A stretch of DNA of 64,000 nt from Neopusillimonas maritima (GTDB lineage: Bacteria; Pseudomonadota; Gammaproteobacteria; Burkholderiales; Burkholderiaceae_B). The notes under the pieces were generated by a model. The model saw nothing but the letters and a program-made list of their open reading frames with translations. It searched no databases and was not told the DNA's origin. Location of the stretch: the NCBI RefSeq assembly GCF_003576595.1, contig NZ_NQOU01000008.1, forward strand, positions 32,524-96,523, given 5' to 3'. Made by a program: the position numbers and the translations under genes. Positions 45,074 through 55,625 of the stretch are shown here, in pieces. Position 1 is the stretch's first letter, and every line of letters begins with the position of its first letter.

Positions 45074-46630
45074 TTATTTTTTGCCGGCCAGGCGAGGTGC
45101 CTTTTTCAATAACCTGAAATGCGATTCGGCGTCTTTCTGTTTTTGTGTTTGCATGGCTTTTAACCAACCGATCGCGAACCAGGCTTGCGGCTGTTTTTGG
45201 GCTATATCATGAAATAGCGTTTCAGCGGTGTAGTAATCGTTAAGCTCTCCCAGGTCTTCTTGGGCCTGTTCAAGCGCGGGGCGTAGTTTCGACAATAGAT
45301 TTTTATCCAGCACACCGGCACACATTTCCAGACAATAGCGCAGTCGTTTAACGTCTTTGCGCACATTGTGCTGTTCTTCGATAGGCAGACTGGTAAATTT
45401 TCCACCCTTTTTCACAATCGCCCGAAGCCATGCGTCCAGGTACTTGGGCAAGGGGTTGCCGCCCTGTTTTTTGGCGGTGTTCTCTGATTGTGCCTCCAAT
45501 TGCAGCGTGTCTCCGAAAATCACCAGTGTTTCAAGCACATCAAGTAACGCGTTCTGAAATGAAGGGCTGCTGGTAAGGGAAGCCGGTGCAGTTCGGTTTG
45601 CACCAACGCGTGGCATGCGCATGTCGGGCATCCCGGCTAATTTCAGCCGAGGGGCGATCACTGTTCTGACCACGTCGATATCACGTCGGGCGCCCAGTTG
45701 GTTGAATGTGTTGCTGATTTTTTCCAGCGCGTCTTTGGGTAGTTCCGGTGCCCACTCGCCAAACAACTTTTGGCACGACTTGAATCGGCGAATACCAACG
45801 CGCAATTGGTGCACATACTCCATGTGTGTGCTGCTGTTGGCGCGCGCCGTGTCGATACCGGCTGTGTAAGCGGCATTCTGAGCAATCTGGGTCAGGCATT
45901 CGTGGGCGCACTTCAGGTAGGCGGAGGCAGGTGTTAATTTGTTGGTTAGTTTTGGTGGTTTGGCCCGGCAAGGTTTGAATAAATGATGATTATTCGGCCG
46001 ACTCACCGATGTAACTATGGTTTCACCTGTTTCGGTGGTTTGTACTGATAGCGCAAGGCTTGCCAATGTGTCACCCCGTTCCGCCTTGCTTCTGGGGTCA
46101 AGCATCAGACCGAAGTCAAGCGTCCATTGTTTTGCGACTTCGAACAGCGTTGTTGGTGAACCTTTCACTAATTCGAATTCGACTTCGCAAATTGGCAACT
46201 CAAGCTCACCGGCAAACAAAGCGCCTTCGTCAAAAGCAATTTCAATAGTGGTGTTGTCAGCGTGGTACTCATATTGCAAGCGAACCACTTTTGTTTCATA
46301 GCGCAATGAAAGTGGGCTGGAAAGGGTGTTTAATGCAGCCTGGATTGAGGTATTGTCGTAAAGCGCCAGATCGAGGTTGCCGTCGGGCCTGAGATGATTC
46401 AGTTCAAGGCGTGACACGGGGTCGGGCCCGGGGGCTTTTACCGTTTGCATCCAACGGCGACCTTCTTTGCGCATGCGTAATGCGATGCCGGAATTGGCAA
46501 GCTCGCGTTCGGGGGTGTCGTAGTACCGCGCGTGCAAGGATATCCTGCGTGCTTTGGCACTGCGAAGGCGTTTTATGATGTCTGCCCGGGCGTGGGCAGG
46601 CACATGCAGTTTAAGCTCGCGTTCTATCAT
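45074..46630 (-). CDS. CYTH and CHAD domain protein (inorganic triphosphatase-like)
   Basis: The 518-residue protein has an N-terminal CYTH triphosphate-tunnel domain (about residues 1-200) with the E-x-E-x-K signature in 'MIERELKLHV' and the strand 'GIALRMRKEGRRWMQTVK'. A C-terminal CHAD domain (about 240-510) has many conserved His, Arg and Lys in 'HMEYVHQLRVGIRRFKSC' and 'RKDVKRLRYCLEM'. E. coli YgiF with the same layout hydrolyses tripolyphosphate; CHAD domains bind polyphosphate. A long-chain polyphosphate role is therefore likely but inferred. It is divergent from ribBX. Confidence 0.88.
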   Translation of the reverse strand: MIERELKLHVPAHARADIIKRLRSAKARRISLHARYYDTPERELANSGIALRMRKEGRRWMQTVKAPGPDPVSRLELNHLRPDGNLDLALYDNTSIQAALNTLSSPLSLRYETKVVRLQYEYHADNTTIEIAFDEGALFAGELELPICEVEFELVKGSPTTLFEVAKQWTLDFGLMLDPRSKAERGDTLASLALSVQTTETGETIVTSVSRPNNHHLFKPCRAKPPKLTNKLTPASAYLKCAHECLTQIAQNAAYTAGIDTARANSSTHMEYVHQLRVGIRRFKSCQKLFGEWAPELPKDALEKISNTFNQLGARRDIDVVRTVIAPRLKLAGMPDMRMPRVGANRTAPASLTSSPSFQNALLDVLETLVIFGDTLQLEAQSENTAKKQGGNPLPKYLDAWLRAIVKKGGKFTSLPIEEQHNVRKDVKRLRYCLEMCAGVLDKNLLSKLRPALEQAQEDLGELNDYYTAETLFHDIAQKQPQAWFAIGWLKAMQTQKQKDAESHFRLLKKAPRLAGKK

Positions 46631-46815
46631 TGCGATTCCGGTTCAGGGTAAGGGTGCCGTTATGATACGCAGTGAGCACGCGAAATATTATGACAAGCGT
46701 CAAACTTTTTGATGTTTGGCCGTGTTCGATCCCACTTTTCAGGCAAACTGCCGGTTGCGGCTACAGCTTGCCCCGCACGCGTTAAAATGGACGAAACTTC
46801 AAAGAGCTTACCTTT

Positions 46816-47976
46816 ATGACGCAACCCACTTCCACTGATCATGCCCACGAACTTGCGGGCATTTCACCCATTGCAGAGATTATTGCCGAGCTGCGCGCCG
46901 GCCGCATGGTTATCCTGGTCGACGAAGAAGACCGCGAAAACGAGGGCGATTTGGTCCTGGCAGCCGATTACGTTACGCCGGACGCCATTAATTTCATGGT
47001 CACACACGCGCGTGGGCTGGTATGTTTAACTTTAACGGAAGAACGGTGCCGGCAGCTTGATCTGCCTCTTATGGCAAGTCGCAACGGTGCGCGGTTTGGC
47101 ACTAATTTCACGATGTCCATCGAGGCGGCCGAAGGGGTTGAGACCGGCATTTCAGCCGCCGATCGTGCCCGCACCATTCAGGTTGCCGTGGCGCGCGACG
47201 CCAAGCCCACCGATGTGGTTCAGCCCGGTCATATTTTTCCGGTGCAGGCCGTTCGCGGCGGGGTGTTGGTACGTGCCGGCCATACCGAGGCGGGCTGCGA
47301 TCTAACCGCGTTGGCGGGCTTAACACCAGCCGCTGTTATTTGCGAGATTCTTAAACCCGATGGCACGATGGCGCGTTTGCCCGATTTGCAAGCGTTTGCC
47401 AAGCAGCATAATTTGAAAATCGGTACTATCGAAGATTTAATCCAGTATCGCAGTCAGCACGAATCCATGGTTGAGCGAACCGGGGCCCGTGTCATGCAAA
47501 CCCCCTGGGGCGAGTTTAATGTGGTTGCTTACCGCGACAAAGCGTTTGGAGCGCCACATTTGGCCTTGTCGCACGGCACAATCGAGTCCGATCAGGAAAC
47601 GCTTGTTCGGGTGCACGAACCCACAACCATTGTCGATATGCTGGCCGAAGACGGCGCGGGTCATAGCTGGACGGTTGCCGATGCGCTACGCAAAATCAAG
47701 GCCGCACCATCAGGAGTTATGGTATTGCTTAATTGCCACAGCTCGGCTGAGCAGTTTTTCAAGCAAACCGAGTCGTGGGGCGCTGCGCCACCCGAGAAAA
47801 AAGTACGCGATGAAAACCGGTTTGATTTGCTCACTTATGGCATTGGCGCACAGATATTGCGTGATCACAATGTCGGTAAGGCCAAGTTGTTGGCCAAGCC
47901 CAGAAAAATGCCGAGCATGGCCGGGTTTAACCTGACCATTACCGGTTACGATAACGACCCTGTTACCCACCCCTGA
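46816..47976 (+). CDS. ribB: 3,4-dihydroxy-2-butanone-4-phosphate synthase with degenerate GTP cyclohydrolase II-like domain (RibBX)
   Basis: The N-terminal RibB domain (about residues 1-210) makes DHBP from ribulose 5-phosphate for riboflavin; its acidic loop '[19 protein letters not shown]' and '[14 protein letters not shown]' are intact. The C-terminal half is GTP cyclohydrolase II-like but lacks the three zinc-binding Cys that should follow the start of that domain: the corresponding stretch reads '[13 protein letters not shown]'. So this is the RibBX type, with a second domain that cannot be a normal RibA. A separate RibA is expected elsewhere. Downstream ribH and nusB are probably co-transcribed. 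I see no FMN riboswitch. Confidence 0.9.
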   Translation: MTQPTSTDHAHELAGISPIAEIIAELRAGRMVILVDEEDRENEGDLVLAADYVTPDAINFMVTHARGLVCLTLTEERCRQLDLPLMASRNGARFGTNFTMSIEAAEGVETGISAADRARTIQVAVARDAKPTDVVQPGHIFPVQAVRGGVLVRAGHTEAGCDLTALAGLTPAAVICEILKPDGTMARLPDLQAFAKQHNLKIGTIEDLIQYRSQHESMVERTGARVMQTPWGEFNVVAYRDKAFGAPHLALSHGTIESDQETLVRVHEPTTIVDMLAEDGAGHSWTVADALRKIKAAPSGVMVLLNCHSSAEQFFKQTESWGAAPPEKKVRDENRFDLLTYGIGAQILRDHNVGKAKLLAKPRKMPSMAGFNLTITGYDNDPVTHP

Positions 47977-47989
47977 AAGGACTTTTCTC

Positions 47990-48514
47990 ATGAATCCATA
48001 CACTATGACACCCGATTTGAATGGGGAAGGCCTGCACATCGGCATCGTTCGCGCCCGATTTAATGAAGATATCGGCTTGGCGGAACTGGAGGCATGCCTG
48101 AGTGAGCTTGAGGCTTTGGGCGTTGATGAACGCGACGTCATGGTCGTTTCCGTACCCGGCGCACTCGAGCTGGGTCTTACGCTGGCCCAAATGGCTGAAA
48201 CTTACGAGTTCGATGCTTTGATCGCGCTGGGGGCGGTGATTCGCGGTGAAACCTATCATTTCGAACTTGTCAGTAACGAGAGCGCCGCAGCGATGACCCG
48301 TGTTGCGCTTGAAACCGCGATTCCCGTCATTAATGGTGTTCTAACAACCGATACCGACGAACAGGCGGAAGTTCGTGCAACCGGTAAGGGCCAGGATTGC
48401 GCGCGTGCCGCCGTTGAAATGGCGAATCTTGCCGCAGCCTTAGAGCCCGAGTCGGAAGACGACTTTGATGAGGAAGACGACGAGGAAGAGGACGAAGACC
48501 TTGACGACGAGTAA
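47990..48514 (+). CDS. ribH: 6,7-dimethyl-8-ribityllumazine synthase with acidic C-terminal tail
   Basis: RibH condenses DHBP with the pyrimidine intermediate to lumazine, the step before riboflavin synthase. The 174-residue protein has '[12 protein letters not shown]', the substrate-binding '[11 protein letters not shown]', and '[20 protein letters not shown]' with the catalytic His. Family members end near residue 155; here about 21 Asp/Glu-rich residues follow (codons 48452-48511). The end overlaps the nusB frame, which reads the same DNA in another frame. AAAGGA precedes the ATG. It follows ribBX by 13 bases. Confidence 0.95.
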   Translation: MNPYTMTPDLNGEGLHIGIVRARFNEDIGLAELEACLSELEALGVDERDVMVVSVPGALELGLTLAQMAETYEFDALIALGAVIRGETYHFELVSNESAAAMTRVALETAIPVINGVLTTDTDEQAEVRATGKGQDCARAAVEMANLAAALEPESEDDFDEEDDEEEDEDLDDE

Positions 48515-48992
48515 ATCCGAAAAAGGCGCAAGCGCCCCTCGTAACAACCGAAGCGCGCGCCGTCGCGCGCGTGAATTTGCTTTACAGGGTATCTATGCCT
48601 GGTTGCTTAGGGGCGACGAAGGCTTGCAAGAGGCTGGGGCGATCGATGCGCACCTGCGCGATGATGAAACCTTTCCTGAGGCGGACGCGTTATGGTTTAA
48701 AACATTGCTGCATGGTGTGTTGCGAGAGGCGGAAAGTTTGCGCAACGCTTTTGCTCCCTATCTCGATCGTTCCGTTGAAGAGCTTTCGCCTATAGAGCAC
48801 GGCATTTTGCTTCTGGGAAGCTACGAACTGGTGCACCATGTCGAGGTACCCTACAAAGTTGCTATTAATGAGTCAGTTGAGTTGGCTAAATCTTTTGGTG
48901 GAACCGATGGTTTCAAGTTTGTGAACGGCGTACTCGATAAGGTAGCGGCTGATGTCAGGGCAGTCGAAGTCAATGCAGCAGCGCGTCGGTAA
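48501..48992 (+). CDS. nusB: Transcription antitermination factor NusB
   Basis: NusB binds boxA RNA with S10 (NusE) in rRNA antitermination complexes. The 163-residue protein has the all-helical NusB core: '[17 protein letters not shown]' at the N terminus, '[20 protein letters not shown]' in the middle, and '[19 protein letters not shown]' followed by '[10 protein letters not shown]'. The start is uncertain. I chose TTG at 48501 with GAGGA upstream; an ATG at 48468 would add 11 Lys/Arg/Thr residues encoded across the acidic tail of ribH. Gene order ribH-nusB-thiL-pgpA is standard in Burkholderiales. Confidence 0.92.
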   Translation: MTTSKSEKGASAPRNNRSARRRAREFALQGIYAWLLRGDEGLQEAGAIDAHLRDDETFPEADALWFKTLLHGVLREAESLRNAFAPYLDRSVEELSPIEHGILLLGSYELVHHVEVPYKVAINESVELAKSFGGTDGFKFVNGVLDKVAADVRAVEVNAAARR

Positions 48993-49024
48993 GCGCCTGG
49001 AAACCGACATTTCATGGAGCGGCG

Positions 49025-49978
49025 TTGGGGGAGTTTGATTTAATCGCCCGGTATTTCAGCAGGCCGGTTCCCGAAGGGTATTTGGGGGCCGGAGATGATT
49101 GTGCGTTATTGCCGTTAAGGCCTGGCAGGCAGTGTGTGGTCAGTACTGATGCACTGATCGAGGGGCGCCATTTTTTGCCCGAAGTGGATCCTCTGACTCT
49201 TGGGCACAAATCGCTTGCCGTTAATTTGTCGGATCTTGCCGCAATGGGAGCAACGCCTTCAGGCTGTGTGCTGGCGCTTGCATTACCCGAGGTTGATGAG
49301 GGTTGGCTAAGTCAGTTTTCCGAAGGTTTTTATCGTCTGGCCAATGAGTTTGATTGCCCCCTGATAGGGGGCGATACAACCGGCACCGACCACGGCATTA
49401 TGATTTGCGTCACTGTGTTTGGGCACGTTACGCCGGGAACCGCGTTGTTACGCAGTGCGGCTCAAAGTGGGGACGATATATGGGTAACCGGTTCGCTCGG
49501 CGCTGCTCATATTGCACTTAAATTATTGCAGGGGGCGCTGCCGCATAATGATTCATTGCTGGCGAAAACGCGACCCATGCTTGAGCAGCCCTGCCCACCA
49601 TGCTTGTTTGCCGCTCAATTGCCGGGTTTGGCGCACGCAGCTTTGGATATATCCGATGGGTTTTTGCAAGACCTCGGCCATATCATTAAGGCCAGCCAGT
49701 GCGGTGCCCATGTTATTTTTGATCACTTGCCCATTGATCCGGCCATTCGCAACTTATCCGAGGAAACAGTACAAGAGGCGGTTTTATCAGGTGGTGATGT
49801 TTATCAGTTATGTTTTACAGCCCCTCCAAAACACCGCGACGCCATTGAAACTCTGGCTCAACAGTTTCACACCGAGGTTTCTCGCGTGGGTTCTATCACG
49901 GGTGGTGGCGGGCTTTTGGTGGAAACGCTGGATGGTCGGCGCGTTACCTGCGCCAATATGGGCTACCAGCACTTTTAG
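49025..49978 (+). CDS. thiL: Thiamine-monophosphate kinase
   Basis: ThiL phosphorylates thiamine monophosphate to thiamine pyrophosphate, the active cofactor (also needed by the TPP enzyme at 31461). The 317-residue protein begins 'GEFDLIARYF' with the metal/ATP-binding 'GAGDDCALL', 'VSTDALIEGRHF', 'LAVNLSDLAAMGATPSG' and 'LIGGDTTGTDHG', all typical of the AIR-synthase/ThiL superfamily. 'ALDISDGFLQDL' is the second substrate motif. The TTG start is preferred because GGAGCGG lies immediately upstream and no ATG fits the family alignment. It ends 11 bases before pgpA. Confidence 0.94.
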   Translation: MGEFDLIARYFSRPVPEGYLGAGDDCALLPLRPGRQCVVSTDALIEGRHFLPEVDPLTLGHKSLAVNLSDLAAMGATPSGCVLALALPEVDEGWLSQFSEGFYRLANEFDCPLIGGDTTGTDHGIMICVTVFGHVTPGTALLRSAAQSGDDIWVTGSLGAAHIALKLLQGALPHNDSLLAKTRPMLEQPCPPCLFAAQLPGLAHAALDISDGFLQDLGHIIKASQCGAHVIFDHLPIDPAIRNLSEETVQEAVLSGGDVYQLCFTAPPKHRDAIETLAQQFHTEVSRVGSITGGGGLLVETLDGRRVTCANMGYQHF

Positions 49979-49989
49979 CACAACGGATC

Positions 49990-50505
49990 ATGACTCAACG
50001 GCCTGCCCAAGCACCTTCTGAAAGCACGATTAGTTTGTCATGGGTTTATCGCAAGCCTGATCGTTTCCTGGTAATGGGTCTGGGTAGTGGGTTGCTTCGA
50101 CCCGGTCCGGGAACCTGGGGAACCTTGCTTGCCTGGTTTATCTGGTTTGCCGCCTTTTCGCGACTCAATGATGCTGCTGTAGCACTTTTGCTGCTGGTTG
50201 GGTTTATCTATGGGTGTTGGGCGTGTCAGCGTGTCGGCAAAGAGCTCAAACGTCCTGATGACAGCCGAATGGTGTGGGATGAAATGGTGGCGTTCTGGCT
50301 GGTGTTGTGGCTTACGCCGCCGGGCTTCTTTGCGCAAATGGCCGCCTTTTTGTTGTTCCGCTTATTTGATATTGTCAAACCACCGCCAATCGGTTGGTTT
50401 GATGCCCGTTTGAAGAACGGGTTTGGCGTAATGTGGGACGACATAGTGGCCGCGCTGTATGCGCTTTTGGTGCTGGCATTGTTATTTCAGATCGGGGTCA
50501 TTTAG
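49990..50505 (+). CDS. pgpA: Phosphatidylglycerophosphatase A
   Basis: PgpA dephosphorylates phosphatidylglycerophosphate to phosphatidylglycerol in the inner membrane. The 171-residue protein has the family motif 'GSGLLRPGPGTWGTLLAW' near residue 35, the acidic 'DDSRMVWDEMVAFW' and 'RLFDIVKPPPIGWFDARLKN' followed by 'GVMWDDIVAALYA', which carry the metal-binding Asp and Glu residues. About four hydrophobic stretches are visible. It follows thiL by 11 bases, the conserved thiL-pgpA pair. Confidence 0.95.
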   Translation: MTQRPAQAPSESTISLSWVYRKPDRFLVMGLGSGLLRPGPGTWGTLLAWFIWFAAFSRLNDAAVALLLLVGFIYGCWACQRVGKELKRPDDSRMVWDEMVAFWLVLWLTPPGFFAQMAAFLLFRLFDIVKPPPIGWFDARLKNGFGVMWDDIVAALYALLVLALLFQIGVI

Positions 50506-50532
50506 TTCATGTCGTTGCCGGGGGCATCTTGA

Positions 50533-51042
50533 ATGTATACAGATCAGCAGTTTGTTGACTTGGTGGAATCGTTGGGCGAACAGTGCCTGCGTCATGGCTG
50601 GATGCTGGTGTGTGCAGAATCTTGTACCGGCGGACTTTTAAGTGCTTCGCTCACGGATATTCCCGGTTCCAGTGGTTGGTTTGAGCGAGGCTACGTGACG
50701 TACAGCAATGCGGCTAAAGTCGAGCTTCTTCAGGTGGGTGTCGATACGCTTGAACGATTTGGCGCCGTGAGTGAAGAAACGGCGATGGAAATGGCTGCCG
50801 GCGCGCTGGCCAACACCGAAAACGCTCATTTTGCGGTTTCTACAACCGGAATTGCCGGCCCCGGCGGCGCAACATCGGGTAAGCCTGTCGGCATGGTTTG
50901 TTTCGGCTTCGCCCACCGCGCCGGCGATGGCATATCCACCCAGGCCATAACGCATATATTCGACGGCAACCGCACGCAAATCCGCCTAAGCGCGGTTGAG
51001 TTCGCCCTGCAGAAACTCCAAAGGTTTATGTCACAGCGTTAA
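50533..51042 (+). CDS. pncC: Nicotinamide-nucleotide amidohydrolase (CinA C-terminal domain)
   Basis: PncC hydrolyses NMN to nicotinate mononucleotide for NAD recycling. The 169-residue protein is the stand-alone CinA C-terminal domain, with the catalytic Ser/Tyr region '[19 protein letters not shown]', '[17 protein letters not shown]', '[12 protein letters not shown]' and '[18 protein letters not shown]'. These match the family closely. It ends the ribBX to pncC run; 27 bases separate it from pgpA, and its last 17 bases overlap the convergent pyrF. Confidence 0.95.
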   Translation: MYTDQQFVDLVESLGEQCLRHGWMLVCAESCTGGLLSASLTDIPGSSGWFERGYVTYSNAAKVELLQVGVDTLERFGAVSEETAMEMAAGALANTENAHFAVSTTGIAGPGGATSGKPVGMVCFGFAHRAGDGISTQAITHIFDGNRTQIRLSAVEFALQKLQRFMSQR

Positions 51043-51841
51043 TCGCGTTACGGGTGTCAAGTGCGGCCTGGGCCGCCGCTTCGCGCCAGTTGTCGTCGGT
51101 GCTTGCATACAGAATGGCGCGAGATGAGTTGATCATCATGCCTCTTCCTGTGCCGTTTCGACCCGCTTTAACGGTTTGTTCAATATCGCCACCCTGAGCG
51201 CCGATGCCCGGAATGAGCAGAGGCATATCGCCGACCCGTTGCCGTACTTTGGCGATTTCCTCGGGGAATGTCGCACCCACCACGAGGGCGCATTGCCCGT
51301 TTTTGTTCCATTTGTCGGCGACCAGGCCGGCTACATGCATATAAACAGGCGTGTGTTGTTCGGTTTGAATAAATTGCAGGTCGGACCCACCTGGGTTAGA
51401 GGTGCGACATAGAATAATGACGCCTTTTTCTTCCCATTCAAGATATGGCTTGATCGAGTCAAAGCCCATGTATGGGCTAACAGTAACCGCGTCGGCCTGA
51501 TAGCGCTCATACGCTTCAAGCGCATAGTGTTCTGCGGTAGATCCAATATCCCCCCGTTTTGCATCCAGCACAATAGGAAGCTGTGGATACCGTTCGCGAA
51601 TGTATTGGCATAGCGCTTCCAACTGCGTTTCGGCGCGCTGTGATGCAAAGTACGCAATTTGCGGTTTAACACCGCAAATATGCGGTGCGGTGCTGTCGAC
51701 TATAGCTTTGCAGAATTCATAAATGGCATCGGGTTTGCCTTGTAGCTCGGCAGGAAAGCGACGCGGATCGGGATCAAGCCCAACCATGAGTTGGGAGTCG
51801 GCGTGTTGCCAGGCAGAGTTAAGCTTCTCGGTGAATTTCAT
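51026..51841 (-). CDS. pyrF: Orotidine 5'-phosphate decarboxylase (long type)
   Basis: PyrF decarboxylates OMP to UMP, the last step of de novo pyrimidine synthesis. At 271 residues it is the longer type found in betaproteobacteria, actinobacteria and Myxococcus. It begins '[13 protein letters not shown]', has the catalytic D-K-x-x-D array in '[17 protein letters not shown]', and the phosphate-binding '[19 protein letters not shown]'. It is convergent with pncC and lies 18 bases downstream of dgkA on the same strand. Confidence 0.95.
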   Translation of the reverse strand: MKFTEKLNSAWQHADSQLMVGLDPDPRRFPAELQGKPDAIYEFCKAIVDSTAPHICGVKPQIAYFASQRAETQLEALCQYIRERYPQLPIVLDAKRGDIGSTAEHYALEAYERYQADAVTVSPYMGFDSIKPYLEWEEKGVIILCRTSNPGGSDLQFIQTEQHTPVYMHVAGLVADKWNKNGQCALVVGATFPEEIAKVRQRVGDMPLLIPGIGAQGGDIEQTVKAGRNGTGRGMMINSSRAILYASTDDNWREAAAQAALDTRNAINAVT

Positions 51842-51859
51842 TTTGACGCGTGGTTAAAA

Positions 51860-52243
51860 TTACAGAAAATGGCTAATGCCAACGGCAGACCACACTGTAA
51901 CAGCCAGAATAATGGAAAGCATCACGGCGGCGCTTCCCAAGTCTTTTGCACGGCCGATCAGCGTGTGATGATCCAGGGTGACGGCATCGGCCAAGGCTTC
52001 AATGGCTGAGTTAATGAGTTCGACAATTAAAACGAAAAAGAGGGCACCAATGAGCAGCGCTCGTTCGGCGATATTGTTACCAAGCCAAAGCGCGACCGGG
52101 ATCAGCACCACCAGCAGGAAAAGTTCCTGCCTGAAGGCGGCTTCGTGTTCAAAGGCGGCTTTGAAACCACGAGCGGAATAACGCAACGCGTTGGCCAGTC
52201 GCCGCATGCCCCGTTTACTTTTGAAGGGGGAGTTCGGAATCAT
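51860..52243 (-). CDS. dgkA: Diacylglycerol kinase
   Basis: DgkA phosphorylates diacylglycerol left over from membrane-derived oligosaccharide or LPS phosphoethanolamine transfer. The 127-residue protein has three transmembrane helices and the family signature 'VELINSAIEALADAVTLDHH', with Glu residues of the active site and the 'RAKDLGSAAVMLS' stretch. 'ARGFKAAFEHEAAFRQEL' is the N-terminal amphipathic part. I chose the internal ATG; the frame goes further upstream only into the groEL terminator. It is followed by pyrF. Confidence 0.94.
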   Translation of the reverse strand: MIPNSPFKSKRGMRRLANALRYSARGFKAAFEHEAAFRQELFLLVVLIPVALWLGNNIAERALLIGALFFVLIVELINSAIEALADAVTLDHHTLIGRAKDLGSAAVMLSIILAVTVWSAVGISHFL

Positions 52244-52292
52244 GTACGTAATATATAGATTGTTTGGGTGGCATTGTAAACGCGTCGGACAT

Positions 52293-52329
52293 AAAAAAAC
52301 CCTCTTCAACGCATGATGAAGAGGGTTTT
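52293..52329 (-). terminator. Intrinsic terminator of groEL
   Basis: Read on the minus strand, AAAACCCTCTTCA pairs with TGAAGAGGGTTTT (arms at 52317-52329 and 52296-52308) around eight bases and is followed by a T-run. It closes the groES-groEL operon. Confidence 0.88.
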
Positions 52330-52386
52330 GCCTGCAGGGCACCTGGAAGCAAGCGTGCCCTGTGCTGACAGACTGATGGAGGGAGA

Positions 52387-54356
<1,970 letters not shown>

Positions 54357-54410
54357 GAAGGAACTCCTGTTTCAAGAAATGTTGGAAAATTTCAATTCCG
54401 GGGACGGTTG

Positions 54411-54437
54411 TTAGCACTCACCCCCATCGAGTGCTAA
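54411..54437. promoter_or_regulatory. CIRCE operator (HrcA binding site) of groESL
   Basis: TTAGCACTC (54411-54419) and GAGTGCTAA (54429-54437) form the exact 9-N9-9 CIRCE consensus inverted repeat. It abuts the -10 box of the groESL promoter, so HrcA would block transcription until heat shock. hrcA itself is not in the window. Confidence 0.97.
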
Positions 54438-54464
54438 TTATAAGGATGAAGTGGCAGACTTCAA
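54437..54464 (-). promoter_or_regulatory. Sigma-70 promoter of groESL
   Basis: On the minus strand TTGAAG (complement of 54459-54464) and a perfect TATAAT (complement of 54437-54442) are 16 bases apart. The start point would fall within the CIRCE element. I see no clear sigma-32 motif, so repression by HrcA is probably the main heat control. Confidence 0.75.
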
Positions 54465-54656
54465 GGGGTGGGGTGGAGATTGTTACATTTTCGATGGATG
54501 TTTTTTGAGAAAAGATGTTGATGTGCGCGGCAAGCAGCGAGCGTTTGCGGTTCAGCGCCTGGGAAACTACCATATGCTATCGAACAGAAAACAAAGTTCC
54601 GACACCCGTCGTCGGTCAAAAAAGCCAATTTATTGCGAGGCCGTCTGGAAAATTCC

Positions 54657-55625
54657 ATGCAACCCCTAACACGCAAGCCCGAACCAGCACTCTTTTTTAT
54701 TGTTAATGGCGGTTCGGGGCGTCGGAATGCAGACGCCGCATGTCAGGCGATTGAATCCGCAATGAGTTCGGCGGGGCGCAAACATCGCATATTTGTCATC
54801 GAAAACGTTAACAGCCTGGAAACCACGGTTCAGGAAGCAATTAGAGCCGCCCAGGAGGAACACGGCGCTGTGGTGGCCGTTGGTGGAGACGGGACAATTA
54901 ATTTCGTGGCGGCCGCTGCCTTGACAAACCGTTGTTTGTTCGGGGCCGTCCCGCAAGGCACGTTCAATTACTTTGGTCGCACGCACGGTATCCCCGAAGA
55001 GATTACCGAAGCGCTCGACGATTTGCTGCACGGCGAGCCTGTGCCGGTACAGGTCGGTTCGGTGAACGACCATATTTTTCTCGTTAACGCCAGCGTGGGC
55101 CTGTATCCGGAATTGCTGGAAGATCGTGAGAAATTCAAGCAGCGGTATGGCCGCAGCAGGCTGGTGGCGCTTTGGTCGGCCGTGGTGACAGCATTCCGGC
55201 ATCATCGATATCTGGACATGGCGCTGGAGCAAAATGGCACGCAAACACAATTTCGAACCATGACACTTTTTATTGGCAATAATCGTCTTCAGCTTGAGCA
55301 GGTTGGTATGCCGCAGGCAGAATCAACAAAGCAGGGACAACTGGCGGCGATTGCGGTTAAACCTGTGGGAACGATGGCGATGTTGTGGCTGGCTGCGCGC
55401 GGCGCGTTGGGGCGCTTGTCCGACGCTGAAAATGTCAAGGGTTTCAGTTTTCGCAGTCTCACCGTTGTTCCGTTGGGAGTGTGGCGAAATGCGCGTAAGC
55501 GTCGCATTAAGGTTGCGACAGACGGTGAGATTATTTGGCTGCGCGCGCCGCTGAAGTTTCGTGTGGCGCCAGAACCCCTGCTATTAATTAAACGTCGTCG
55601 CGAATCAAGATTGGACGCGCCATGA
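54657..55625 (+). CDS. Diacylglycerol/lipid kinase family protein (YegS/DagK-like)
   Basis: The 322-residue protein has the DAGK catalytic domain with 'FFIVNGGSGRRN' at the N terminus, the nucleotide-binding 'VVAVGGDGTINFVAAAA' and 'GAVPQGTFNYFGRTHGIP'. The C-terminal domain follows to 'KVATDGEIIWLRAPLKFRV'. Family members phosphorylate diacylglycerol, phosphatidylglycerol or sphingoid lipids; the substrate here is unknown. I chose the ATG at 54657; a TTG eight codons earlier is possible. The stop overlaps the ATG of the phosphoesterase, so the pair is translationally coupled and may act on the same lipid. Confidence 0.85.
   Translation: MQPLTRKPEPALFFIVNGGSGRRNADAACQAIESAMSSAGRKHRIFVIENVNSLETTVQEAIRAAQEEHGAVVAVGGDGTINFVAAAALTNRCLFGAVPQGTFNYFGRTHGIPEEITEALDDLLHGEPVPVQVGSVNDHIFLVNASVGLYPELLEDREKFKQRYGRSRLVALWSAVVTAFRHHRYLDMALEQNGTQTQFRTMTLFIGNNRLQLEQVGMPQAESTKQGQLAAIAVKPVGTMAMLWLAARGALGRLSDAENVKGFSFRSLTVVPLGVWRNARKRRIKVATDGEIIWLRAPLKFRVAPEPLLLIKRRRESRLDAP

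Noticed and set aside
46631..46815. FMN riboswitch expected upstream of ribBX
   Set aside because: I looked for the conserved RFN-element segments and found none in the 185-base divergent region.
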